Shown: one piece after another, positions 7,601-13,952 of the stretch
Position numbering within the stretch: the stretch's first letter is position 1
How the letters are laid out: each line of letters starts with the position of its first letter
NCBI RefSeq assembly: GCF_052118925.1
Contig: NZ_JBQKGG010000022.1
Location: 1 to 29,005, forward strand
Source: Lientehia sp934351765
Lineage (GTDB): Bacteria > Bacillota > Clostridia > Lachnospirales > Lachnospiraceae
DNA length: 29,005 nt
Direction of reading: 5' to 3'
Notes under the pieces: generated by a model
The model's input: the letters and a program-made list of their open reading frames with translations, nothing else
Database searches by the model: none
What the model was told of the DNA's origin: nothing
Position numbers and translations under genes: made by a program

Positions 7601-9999
7601 TTGATGGATTCAAGGGAGGACTTCTTGCAAGCTCATATGAGAAAGAGTTTGTTTATAAGGAAGGCTCACTTGCCGGAGCAAAATTCAAAGTTTATGCTGC
7701 CGAGGATATTTACACAGCAGACAACCAGAAGGATGCAGACGGAAACCGCATTAAGTATTACAGCAAGGGAGACCTTGTGACAACTCTTACAACTGGCAAG
7801 GATGGAAAGGCAACAGCTAAGAATCTTCCTCTTGGACAGTACAGGGTTGTGGAAGTGGAAGCTCCATACGGATATGTATTAAATCCGAATGAGCAGAAAG
7901 TGACATTCACATATGTGGATGATAAGACACCTGTTATCAAGGAAAGTCTTACTTTCTCTGATGACAGACAGAAGCTTGATATGTCAGTGACTAAGCTTGA
8001 TGCAGAAGATAACACACCGATTGCAGGTGCAGTATTTGGTCTTTATGCAGATGAGGATATCAAGAATGCTGATGGCAGAGTTATTATCGAGAAAGGCACA
8101 CTTCTTGAGAAGGCAACATCTGATGAGAATGGAAAGATTGCTTTTGTTAAGGATTATTCATTTGCAAAATATGTTGCAAGGGAGCTTGTAAAGCCTGCCG
8201 GATATGTGACAAATGAGGAAGCAGTAAACTTTGATACAAAATATCAGGGACAGGATGTTAAGGCTGCTGTATATAACAGCGAGTATAAGAACACTCCTTC
8301 AACCTTTGAGTTTACAAAGACAGATATCACAAGCGGTGCAGAGCTTACAGGTGCAACACTTACTGTACTTGATAAGGATGGAAATGTGGTAGACACATGG
8401 ACATCTGATGCTAAGGAAGCACATGTGATCAAGAGACTTGTAGTTAGAGAGACTTACACTCTTCGTGAGGAATTTGCTCCTTACGGATATCTTAAAGCAA
8501 CAGATATCCAGTTTACAGTAGAGGACACTGGCAAAGTGCAGCATGTAGAGATGAAGGATGAAGTTCCTACAGGTTCCATCGTTATCAATAAGGACGGCGA
8601 ATTTGTAACAGACACTACTCTTATGAAGGGTTACTGGTATGACTTTATCTTCAATTTCTTCAAGGACAGCCTTGCAGGAGTAACTTTTGATGTATATGCA
8701 AAAGAGGATATCGTAAGTGCTGACGGACTTGACACTGTATATCACAGGGCAGGAGACAAGGTGGCAACCATCGTGACAAATGATAAGGGTATCGCAAGAA
8801 TTGATGACCTTCCACTTGGCAAGTATTATCTTGTTGAGACAAAAACCATTGATGGATTTGTATTAGATGATACACCGATTGAGGCAGACCTTTCCTATAT
8901 CGACCAGAATACAAAGGTTGTATTTGCAGGAATGGATGTGACAAATGAGCGTCAGAAAGTGCAGATTACTGTAACCAAGACGGATTTAGAGACTAAGGAA
9001 GCACTTGAAGGAGCAGTATTCGGTTTATTTGCGAAAGAAGATATCGTGAACAAAGATGGCAAGGTAATCGTAAAAGCTGATACACAGATTGAGAGAACAG
9101 TAACAGGCAAGGATGGAAAGGCTGCATTTACCTCTGACCTTCCGCTTGGACAGTATTATGTCAAAGAACTTGAGGCACCAAAGGGCTATGTGAAGTCAGA
9201 TAAGACATTTGATGTGGATGCTTCATATCAGGGAGATAAGGTAAAGGTTATCGAGTTTGAGGCAGCATTTGAAAATGCACCTATTAAGGTAGAAATTTCA
9301 AAGACTGATATCACAGGAGAGAAAGAGTTGCCTGGAGCAAAGCTTTCAGTAATTGATGCTGATGGAAAGCTTGTAGAAAGCTGGACATCAGAAGCAGGAA
9401 AGACGCATATGATTGAGAGACTTCCTGTCGGAAAGTACACACTCAGAGAGGAATCTGCACCGTATGGATATAAGGTGGCAAGTGATGTAACCTTTGAAGT
9501 AAAGGAGACTGCAGAAATCCAGAAGGTATCCATGAAGGATGAGCAGGCAGTCGGTAAGATTGTCATCGAGAAAACTGACAAAGTAACCGGAAAGCCGATC
9601 GAGGGTGTTGTATTTGAAGTAAGGGATAAGGATGGAAAGGTGCTTGATACACTCACTACTGACAAGAATGGTCATGCAGAGAGCAAGGAGCTTCCTATCT
9701 GTACTTACAATGAGGATGGATCATTCAAAGAAGATATCCATTATACAGTTGTTGAGACTAAAGCAGCTGACGGATATATCCTTGATGAAACAGCTCACGA
9801 TGTAACACTTCGATATGATGATAATGCACCGGATGTTGTTGTAGCAACTCTTAAGCTTGTCAATGTACCGACAGAGCCTAAGCTTCCACAGACAGGTGAC
9901 AATGCAAATCCGCTTCTTTATCTTGGAATCGGTGCACTTGCACTTATTACAGGTGTTGGAGTAGGACTTCGTGGAAGAAAGAAAAAGAATAAACAGTAA
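4621..9999 (+). CDS. Giant LPXTG wall-anchored adhesin with thioester and 13 Cna-B/SpaA domains
   Basis: This 1792-residue protein has a signal peptide (MKQKLKRFMAGFMAMLTLVG, cleavage after FAA about residue 32). A thioester-type domain follows: Cys near residue 75 in AYCMNFG and the TQAMVWVI motif near 133, which in thioester adhesins supplies the Gln of the Cys-Gln cross-link. From about residue 299 I count 13 Cna-B/SpaA repeats, with TKxD-type Lys strands and Y-x-E-xx-AP-x-GY Glu motifs consistent with internal isopeptide bonds. The end is LPQTGD (about 1755), a membrane helix and RGRKKKNKQ, the sortase anchor. The start at 4621 follows AAGGAGGAAAG. An upstream ATG at 4594 lies in the terminator tail. 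Such proteins covalently bind partner or host surfaces, and here one would stabilise mating contact. Confidence 0.92.
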   Translation: MKQKLKRFMAGFMAMLTLVGTLFANGTTAFAASPQANIAFWNASVKNSGEVSELKPGYNHGKILYSILDGNSAYCMNFGLRADGGQLMNSYDDASTSMSAQQRKLLSYCLYYGFNSTQKAAPSNSQCDEYIATQAMVWVIVADIFGTGSGDSAARKLCNTAPSPDSSYSYYERLRDNISSSYNATLPSFASRRTSEAPTYELKWNEGSQRFETTLSDSNGVLSDFDFGISGYSVDKNGNSITISSTSVNTTATTGTFTSNAGKIETTSSCVFWLTGKSGYQEFISERPTADPIKAYIKVKTENIGYGELTKIDESSGVKLSGAVYGIYSDSGCTNRVQTMTTDGNGYAKSAALVAGTYYVKEITAPKGYVLSGKVHTLTVKAGQTTGISATDKEQLGAITIYKEGEVLSSWNGSNFTYEKKKLSGAAFKVTAGADIYKADGTKVYSAGDVVAESLTTGTDGQVVLSDLHLGTYVVTEIKSIDGYTINTTPQTVAVEYKDQTVTVQYESTTIENTRQKADVSVVKKDSDTENPLDGGKYTLYAGNDIKNYAGQVIVTKGTALETVTTGEDGKASYSVDLPISNGYYVSETQAPYAYIRNSKDVYSFNFNVLPETQAKASFSHTFVNDRTTAKIHIYKVDKESGKAVAQGDASLEGAVYGLYARNDIVHPDGATGVVFKAGDLVATLTTDKTGEAEVNNLYLGNYYVKEITPSEGYLLDEEEHDVVCDYEGDLVAEVSRSTTSAEQVIKQPFQLIKVSDNGDDTEAGLLAGAEFTAYLKSSLPVKADGSYDFDKATPVVIGENGATTITSDDKGHAVSIAIPYGIYVVVESKTPHNMKTIKPFEVKISENHPDKPQTWRVFLDREFTAKLRVIKKDSDTKQTVLVPNAEFKIFNIDKNEYVKQYTTYPSKVEHTSFFTDEDGDLILPEALKIGNYRIEEVSAPFGYVVNDKYVNISVDTDTAFETDGDTNDAIITVEYSDAPAVGELTVEKKGEVLDGFKGGLLASSYEKEFVYKEGSLAGAKFKVYAAEDIYTADNQKDADGNRIKYYSKGDLVTTLTTGKDGKATAKNLPLGQYRVVEVEAPYGYVLNPNEQKVTFTYVDDKTPVIKESLTFSDDRQKLDMSVTKLDAEDNTPIAGAVFGLYADEDIKNADGRVIIEKGTLLEKATSDENGKIAFVKDYSFAKYVARELVKPAGYVTNEEAVNFDTKYQGQDVKAAVYNSEYKNTPSTFEFTKTDITSGAELTGATLTVLDKDGNVVDTWTSDAKEAHVIKRLVVRETYTLREEFAPYGYLKATDIQFTVEDTGKVQHVEMKDEVPTGSIVINKDGEFVTDTTLMKGYWYDFIFNFFKDSLAGVTFDVYAKEDIVSADGLDTVYHRAGDKVATIVTNDKGIARIDDLPLGKYYLVETKTIDGFVLDDTPIEADLSYIDQNTKVVFAGMDVTNERQKVQITVTKTDLETKEALEGAVFGLFAKEDIVNKDGKVIVKADTQIERTVTGKDGKAAFTSDLPLGQYYVKELEAPKGYVKSDKTFDVDASYQGDKVKVIEFEAAFENAPIKVEISKTDITGEKELPGAKLSVIDADGKLVESWTSEAGKTHMIERLPVGKYTLREESAPYGYKVASDVTFEVKETAEIQKVSMKDEQAVGKIVIEKTDKVTGKPIEGVVFEVRDKDGKVLDTLTTDKNGHAESKELPICTYNEDGSFKEDIHYTVVETKAADGYILDETAHDVTLRYDDNAPDVVVATLKLVNVPTEPKLPQTGDNANPLLYLGIGALALITGVGVGLRGRKKKNKQ
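7561..9546 (+). repeat. Duplicated three-domain block inside the adhesin
   Basis: Repeats 7-9 (about 7561-8565) and 10-12 (about 8566-9546) have the same domain order. A long domain begins with G-x(I/L)-x-V-x-K-x-GE and has a 15-residue insert. Next comes a domain with GAVFGL(Y/F)A(D/K)EDI, then a short domain with (F/I)(T/S)KTDIT and YGY ending in MKDE. Domains 2-3 resemble the first two of this block. The protein seems to have grown by block duplication of about 1 kb. Confidence 0.7.
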
Positions 10000-10010
10000 C
10001 AATTAACCTT

Positions 10011-10051
10011 GCGGGGAATGTAAGCCAGTGACTTATGTTCCCTGCTTTTTT
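10011..10051 (+). terminator. Intrinsic terminator/attenuator, shared-core copy 2
   Basis: A 14-bp stem (10011-10024 with 10032-10045), a seven-base loop CCAGTGA and six Ts give a strong terminator after the adhesin gene. The apical half is identical to the terminator at 4554, including both wobble pairs. The lower half is GC-rich instead of AT-rich and still fully paired. The ribosome site of the next gene follows after six bases (TTAAGGAGGAA, also the same as after copy 1). Confidence 0.78.
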
Positions 10052-10072
10052 AGATTAAGGAGGAACCGTAAT

Positions 10073-11068
10073 ATGATGAATTACGAGATTTTTAAGGAAG
10101 TAGTAAAAGAAAAGTTTATGGATTATATGCCTGAGAAGTTCAAAGGAATGGAGCTTGTGGCAGAGCCAGTGGAAAAGGTGAATGTGACTCTTGATGGCAT
10201 CATCTTAAGAGAAGAAGGCAGGAATATTTCGCCTACGATTTATATCAATGACATGTATAAGAAGTATCAGGACTGTGGCGATCTTGAGGAAACACTTATG
10301 GCTGCATGTGACTTCATGGAAAGGGCATATGAGCAGGCTCCGGTTGTTGATGTGGACAGCATTATGAGGGATGCTAACGAGAAGATTGTATTCCAGCTCA
10401 TCAATACAGAGCAGAATAAGACATTTTTGGAACAGGTGCCACACAGGGAGTTTCAGGATCTCTCTATTGTGTATAAGGTAATAATCAGTGCCGATAAGGA
10501 TGCGGTGCAGAGTTCAAAAATTACAAATGAATTTGCAAAAAGACTTGGAATGAGTGAGGAACAGCTCTTTAAGTGTGCAGCGGAAAACACAAGAAGACTC
10601 TTCCCACCTGTCGTTCGTAGCATGAATGACATTATGAGAGAAATGTTCGCAAGGGATGGGATGCCACAGGAGATTGCAGATATGATGATAGCCGAGATTC
10701 CACCGGAGCAGACGATGTGGGTGATTTCCAATGAAAAGGGTATCAATGGTGCAGCATCCATGCTTTATGAGAATGAGCTTCATGAGCTGGCAGAGAGTTT
10801 AGAGAGTGACCTTTATATTCTCCCTTCGAGCGTGCATGAGGTTATTGCAGTATCTTCAGATATGGGAAGCCCTGAGATGCTTGCACAGATGGTAGTCGAG
10901 GTAAATATGCAGGAGGTGTCTTTGGACGAGAGACTTTCCAATCAGGTATATCACTATGATAAGGATTTAAGAAAACTCACCCTTGCAACTGATACACCAA
11001 ACAAGAGACTTGATGGTATCGTTGCAGAACCTCCCCTTGTATATGACGCGAAGGAAAAGTCCAGATAG
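10073..11068 (+). CDS. DUF5688-like conserved protein
   Basis: This 331-residue soluble protein resembles the DUF5688 family common in Lachnospiraceae mobile elements and genomes (FKEVVKEKFMDYMPEKFKG at the N-terminus, FPPVVRSMNDIM in the middle, and a C-terminal YILPSSVHEVIAV segment). The family function is unknown. The start at 10073 is set by AAGGAGG (10057-10063) nine bases upstream. ATG 10076 is an alternative, and the frame's earlier start at 10028 lies within the terminator. No membrane segment or catalytic motif is visible. It heads a group of four closely spaced genes ending with the primase, so it may support element replication or host takeover. Confidence 0.7.
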   Translation: MMNYEIFKEVVKEKFMDYMPEKFKGMELVAEPVEKVNVTLDGIILREEGRNISPTIYINDMYKKYQDCGDLEETLMAACDFMERAYEQAPVVDVDSIMRDANEKIVFQLINTEQNKTFLEQVPHREFQDLSIVYKVIISADKDAVQSSKITNEFAKRLGMSEEQLFKCAAENTRRLFPPVVRSMNDIMREMFARDGMPQEIADMMIAEIPPEQTMWVISNEKGINGAASMLYENELHELAESLESDLYILPSSVHEVIAVSSDMGSPEMLAQMVVEVNMQEVSLDERLSNQVYHYDKDLRKLTLATDTPNKRLDGIVAEPPLVYDAKEKSR

Positions 11069-11077
11069 GAGGCAGCT

Positions 11078-11194
11078 ATGGAGCAGGAACTTACAATGGA
11101 AGAACTCATTGCTCTCATAAACAGCCAGAAAGGTGACTTTGTTATCCGTGTCGAGTTTGGAGAGGAGGCGGTGTCTGATGCCAAAGAAGAATGA
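11078..11194 (+). CDS. 38-residue acidic small protein
   Basis: Starting at ATG 11078 with AGGAGG directly upstream, the frame encodes a short acidic protein (MEQELTMEELIALINSQKGD, then FVIRVEFGEE). It ends at TGA 11192-11194, overlapping the RadC-like gene by 17 bases, with that gene's ribosome site (GAGGAGG) inside it. The good ribosome site, tight packing and coupling to its neighbour argue that it is real. The predicted helix-strand pattern suggests a small folded domain, perhaps a partner of a neighbouring protein. Confidence 0.6.
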   Translation: MEQELTMEELIALINSQKGDFVIRVEFGEEAVSDAKEE

Positions 11195-11717
11195 CTTCAA
11201 GCTTGATGTGGTTTCGGTAAGACTTGTAAAGGATGCTCCGATTTATTCGGAGCACACCTTTAATAATCCGGCGGATATAGCTGCTGTCATGGGAGACTGT
11301 ATGTGCCAGTTTGACAGGGAAGTAGTGTGTGTGGTCAATTTAAGGTCAGATTTAAAACCTATCAATGTGCATTTTGCAAGTGTTGGTTCTTTAAATGAGG
11401 CAATGGCACATCCGAGAGAGCTGTTTAAATCAAGTATCCTAAGCAATGCGGCAAGCATGATGTTAATCCATTGTCATCCATCCGGGAATGTATTCCCAAG
11501 CAAGGCAGACACGATGATGACAGACCGTATGAACAAGCTGTGTGAACTGATGGGAATACCGCTTATTGACCATATCATAGTCGGTGGAGACAATCGTGAA
11601 TTTTTCAGTTTCAGGGAAAAAGGCATGATTGATAATCCTAAGATTACCCTGAGCACAGATTACCGGACACTTGATATCAAGTCACCGCTTGTAGCAGAGC
11701 AGGGAAAGGCAAGGTGA
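11178..11717 (+). CDS. RadC-like JAMM-domain protein
   Basis: This 179-residue protein carries the complete JAMM metal motif H-x-H-x7-S-x2-D (His98, His100, Ser108, Asp111, in HCHPSGNVFPSKAD) of the RadC/JAB family. The core covers about residues 45-150, with the downstream DHIIVGG strand typical of RadC. Chromosomal RadC proteins also have an N-terminal HhH region, which this one lacks, as is usual for mobile-element RadC copies. The biochemical role of this family is unresolved. A zinc-dependent hydrolase is implied by the motif. The start at 11178 uses GAGGAGG and overlaps the small gene upstream. The primase gene starts four bases after its stop. Confidence 0.85.
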   Translation: MPKKNDFKLDVVSVRLVKDAPIYSEHTFNNPADIAAVMGDCMCQFDREVVCVVNLRSDLKPINVHFASVGSLNEAMAHPRELFKSSILSNAASMMLIHCHPSGNVFPSKADTMMTDRMNKLCELMGIPLIDHIIVGGDNREFFSFREKGMIDNPKITLSTDYRTLDIKSPLVAEQGKAR

Positions 11718-11721
11718 AAAC

Positions 11722-12699
11722 ATGGATGGAAGATTTACGGATGAAGAGCTTGCCATAGCAAAGCGTGTTGATCTGTGTGCAGTTGCAGAAAGCCTTGGGT
11801 ATACAGTAAAGAGGATTGGCAAATACCACACTTTAAAGGAGATGGATTCCATCCGTATCTATAACAGAAGCCATTGGTACAGATGGTCAAGGCAGTTTGA
11901 CAAAGGAAACAATGGCGGCTCACAGATAGATTTCTTACGGGTATTTTGTGGAATGAGTGTAAAAGAGGCTGTGTTCTGGCTTTTAGATTTTGCAGGATAC
12001 AGAAGAATTGAGAAGCCTGTAAAGCAGCCTCTTGTTCATCAGGTATCGCAGAAGCAGGCAGAGGAGAGAAAGCCATTTGTCCTACCGGAACCGGCAGGAG
12101 ATAATTCCTATCTTATTTCATATCTGAATCAGGAGAGAGGAATCAGCAGAGTAGTCATAGATCTGTTTTTAAAAGATGGACTGATTTATGAGAGCAGGCA
12201 TTACCACAATGTTGTTTTCAAAGGAAATGATAAAAATGGAGTGACAAGATTTGCAAGTATGCGGGGAGTGTTTGATAAGCAGGGTAAGCCATTCAAGTGT
12301 GATGTCACAGGAAATGATAAGAACTATGGATTTAATGTGGTGAATGAAAACAGTACAGAGCTTGTAGTATTTGAGGCTGCAATCGACCTTATGAGTTATG
12401 TCGATATCTTCGCGGATTATGAATCAAATAAGCTGGCACTTGGGATGCTTGCAGATGCACCACTTGAGACTTTTCTTCGGGAACATCCGCAGATTACTTC
12501 CATCCGGTTCTGCCTTGATGGAGATGAGCCGGGGAGAAAAGCAGCAGCTGAACTTATGAGAAAGTATTATGAGCTTGGATATGAGGTAGAAGACTGTCCG
12601 CCACCTGCCGGATATAAGGATTACAACGAGTGGCTTGTAGCGGCAAAGCTTAATTTGAACAGGATGAATAAGCGAGCAGATGAACCAGTCAGGGCATGA
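11722..12699 (+). CDS. Toprim-domain DNA primase of mobile-element type (DUF3991/Toprim)
   Basis: In this 325-residue protein, residues 10-90 resemble the CHC2-like/DUF3991 N-terminal domain (SLGYTVKRIGKYHTLKEMDS, GNNGGSQIDFLRV) but without zinc-binding cysteines. Residues about 210-300 form a Toprim fold with the conserved Glu in VVFEAAIDLMSY and the acidic DGDEPGRKAA motif. Such primases prime complementary-strand synthesis on transferred single-stranded DNA or start element replication. The gene ends just before the hairpin array at 12718, a natural place for an origin used by its product. The start has AAGGTGA upstream and lies four bases after the RadC-like stop. Confidence 0.82.
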   Translation: MDGRFTDEELAIAKRVDLCAVAESLGYTVKRIGKYHTLKEMDSIRIYNRSHWYRWSRQFDKGNNGGSQIDFLRVFCGMSVKEAVFWLLDFAGYRRIEKPVKQPLVHQVSQKQAEERKPFVLPEPAGDNSYLISYLNQERGISRVVIDLFLKDGLIYESRHYHNVVFKGNDKNGVTRFASMRGVFDKQGKPFKCDVTGNDKNYGFNVVNENSTELVVFEAAIDLMSYVDIFADYESNKLALGMLADAPLETFLREHPQITSIRFCLDGDEPGRKAAAELMRKYYELGYEVEDCPPPAGYKDYNEWLVAAKLNLNRMNKRADEPVRA

Positions 12700-12700
12700 G

Positions 12701-12935
12701 AAACCGGATTTTGATGTGTGGGGGCAGAAAGCGCCCCCAAAACAGCAAAGTGGGGGCAGAAAGTGCCCCCAAAATGTCAATGTGGGGGCAAAAAGCGCCC
12801 CCGCAATTCGGACACGATAAAAACCGGATTGAATTCAGTATAAAAGTGGGGGCAGAAAGCGCCCCCAAAATAACAAAGTGGGGGCAGAAAGCGCCCCCAA
12901 AGTAGCAAAGTGGGGGCAAAAAGCGCCCCCACTTT
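12701..12935. repeat. 32-bp-phased hairpin array (two blocks of three units)
   Basis: Six copies of GTGGGGGC, a short A-rich loop, then GCCCCC start at 12718, 12750, 12782, 12846, 12878 and 12910. All lie on an exact 32-bp register, and the phase position 12814 is empty. Units 1, 2, 4 and 5 have a CAGAAAG loop and units 3 and 6 have CAAAAAG. AAACCGGATT precedes each trio (12701 and 12821). The array is therefore a duplicated 128-bp block. The last unit has the longest arms (11 bp, 12907-12917 with 12925-12935). The period is not a multiple of three, so apparent ORFs shift frame and are not coding. The spacing of about three helical turns fits iterons bound on one DNA face. Confidence 0.85.
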
Positions 12936-12950
12936 CATAAACAGAGGGTT

Positions 12951-13046
12951 TTAGGGAGATTTTCTCCCTAACTAGATGGCATTAGGACAGAGATGTCTCT
13001 AATGCGTATCTAGCAGTCGCCGGGGACTAACTGGAGACTGGAGCTT
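12951..13046. other. Candidate oriT or replication origin: two long inverted repeats
   Basis: First, TTAGGGAGA (12951-12959) and TCTCCCTAA (12963-12971) form a perfect 9-bp hairpin with a TTT loop. Directly after it comes a long interrupted hairpin: CTAGAT (12972-12977), GCATTAG (12979-12985) and GACA (12986-12989) pair with TGTC (12994-12997), CTAATGC (12999-13005) and ATCTAG (13008-13013), giving 17 pairs around a GAGA loop. A GC-rich segment with CAGTC and GACTG arms follows (13014-13046). Inverted repeats in a non-coding gap upstream of mobC and the relaxase are the usual oriT layout. The nic site cannot be read from sequence alone. Confidence 0.55.
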
Positions 13047-13090
13047 TGGTGAATATTTACTAAACACGGATAAGGAGGTGCAAGGAAGCA

Positions 13091-13615
13091 ATGGATGCAG
13101 AAGTTACGCTATTTTCAAAACCAGAAGAACTGATTGCCTGGGCAGACACATTTGATATCTTACTTAACCCTTCGATAGAAGATGCTGCAATATTGCTTAA
13201 CTATATGGAAGGTCATGATTATGCTATTGGCATAGATTCTGATGGAAAGATGTACAGACAGGATGTAGCTGAGGAGAATGGTGAAATTGAACCATACCCG
13301 ATAGATGATGTTATAGATACTGTTTGTGAATGGAACTATGAACTGATACTTGATGCTGATGCACACAGGAATGATCCAAAGGATTTTAAAGATTACAGTG
13401 AGTTTCAGGATAAGTATGACAGTTTGAAAGCAGATGAAAAGAGGCTGGACAGGTTGTTTGAAAAGACCTGTTATGCAAAGGAGATTGATGAAATGGCAGC
13501 TGCTTTGGTGGAATCATTCATTAGTCATCTAAGTAGCAGGGATGATTTGGAAAAAGCTGCGGTGACAGTTGCAGAAGGAATTAAGGATTATAGTACGGGT
13601 AAGAGAGGAAGGTGA
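13091..13615 (+). CDS. Acidic hypothetical protein upstream of mobC
   Basis: This 174-residue acidic protein is not from a family I recognise. It appears as an alpha/beta N-terminal half (IAWADTFDILLNPSIEDAAI) with a charged helical C-terminus. AAGGAGGTG (13073-13081) supports the start at 13091. A second AAGGA lies even closer. It is the first gene after the putative origin and its end abuts mobC (ATG 13620), so it is likely co-transcribed with the mobilisation genes. No catalytic motif is visible. Its acidity would suit a DNA-mimic or relaxosome accessory role, but that is speculative. Confidence 0.65.
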   Translation: MDAEVTLFSKPEELIAWADTFDILLNPSIEDAAILLNYMEGHDYAIGIDSDGKMYRQDVAEENGEIEPYPIDDVIDTVCEWNYELILDADAHRNDPKDFKDYSEFQDKYDSLKADEKRLDRLFEKTCYAKEIDEMAAALVESFISHLSSRDDLEKAAVTVAEGIKDYSTGKRGR

Positions 13616-13619
13616 GTCT

Positions 13620-13952
13620 ATGGCAGATAAAGTTCATTGTATTAGGAAAACACTAAGACTAATGCCAGAGGAAGCCAAGATGCTTGCAAAAAAGGCATGT
13701 GATAATGGAATGAATGAGGCTGAGTATATCCGTCTTCTTATCAGTCAGAAACCAAATGATTATCCGGAAGTAAGGAAGATTCTGAAGGAACTCATTAATG
13801 AAGTCAACAGAATTGGAATAAATATCAATCAGATAGTATTTAACAATAATGCCAGGCTGTATTCCAAGGAAGATAAGACACAGCTGATAGCTTATATGCG
13901 AAAACTGAATCAGAAGGTAGATGAGGCGGTGGTAAAGATTGGCAATCAGTAA
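13620..13952 (+). CDS. mobC: MobC-family relaxosome accessory protein
   Basis: This 110-residue protein matches MobC: an N-terminal RHH-like region (LRLMPEEAKMLAKKACDNGM then EAEYIRLLI) and the hallmark motif VNRIGININQIV (about residues 60-71), followed by a helical tail. MobC binds oriT and helps melt DNA for relaxase nicking. The start at 13620 follows GAGGAAGGTGAG. An upstream in-frame ATG at 13569 lies inside the preceding gene without a site. The gene overlaps the relaxase start by 14 bases. Confidence 0.85.
   Translation: MADKVHCIRKTLRLMPEEAKMLAKKACDNGMNEAEYIRLLISQKPNDYPEVRKILKELINEVNRIGININQIVFNNNARLYSKEDKTQLIAYMRKLNQKVDEAVVKIGNQ

Noticed and set aside
8244..9675. Long minus-strand ORFs inside the adhesin gene
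   Set aside because: They mirror the repeated Cna-B codons, have no ribosome sites and no recognisable protein content. The plus strand has unmistakable domain structure.
12689..12919. Repetitive ORFs on both strands across the hairpin array (WGQKAPP-like and FGGAFCPH-like peptides)
   Set aside because: The repeat period is 32 bp, so the frame shifts in every unit. The peptides arise from the DNA repeat itself. No ribosome site or consistent reading frame is present.
12718..12932. CRISPR array
   Set aside because: Units are 32 bp with only about 11 bases between palindromic cores, and these linkers are similar to each other. There are no spacers of 25-40 unique bases and no cas genes.
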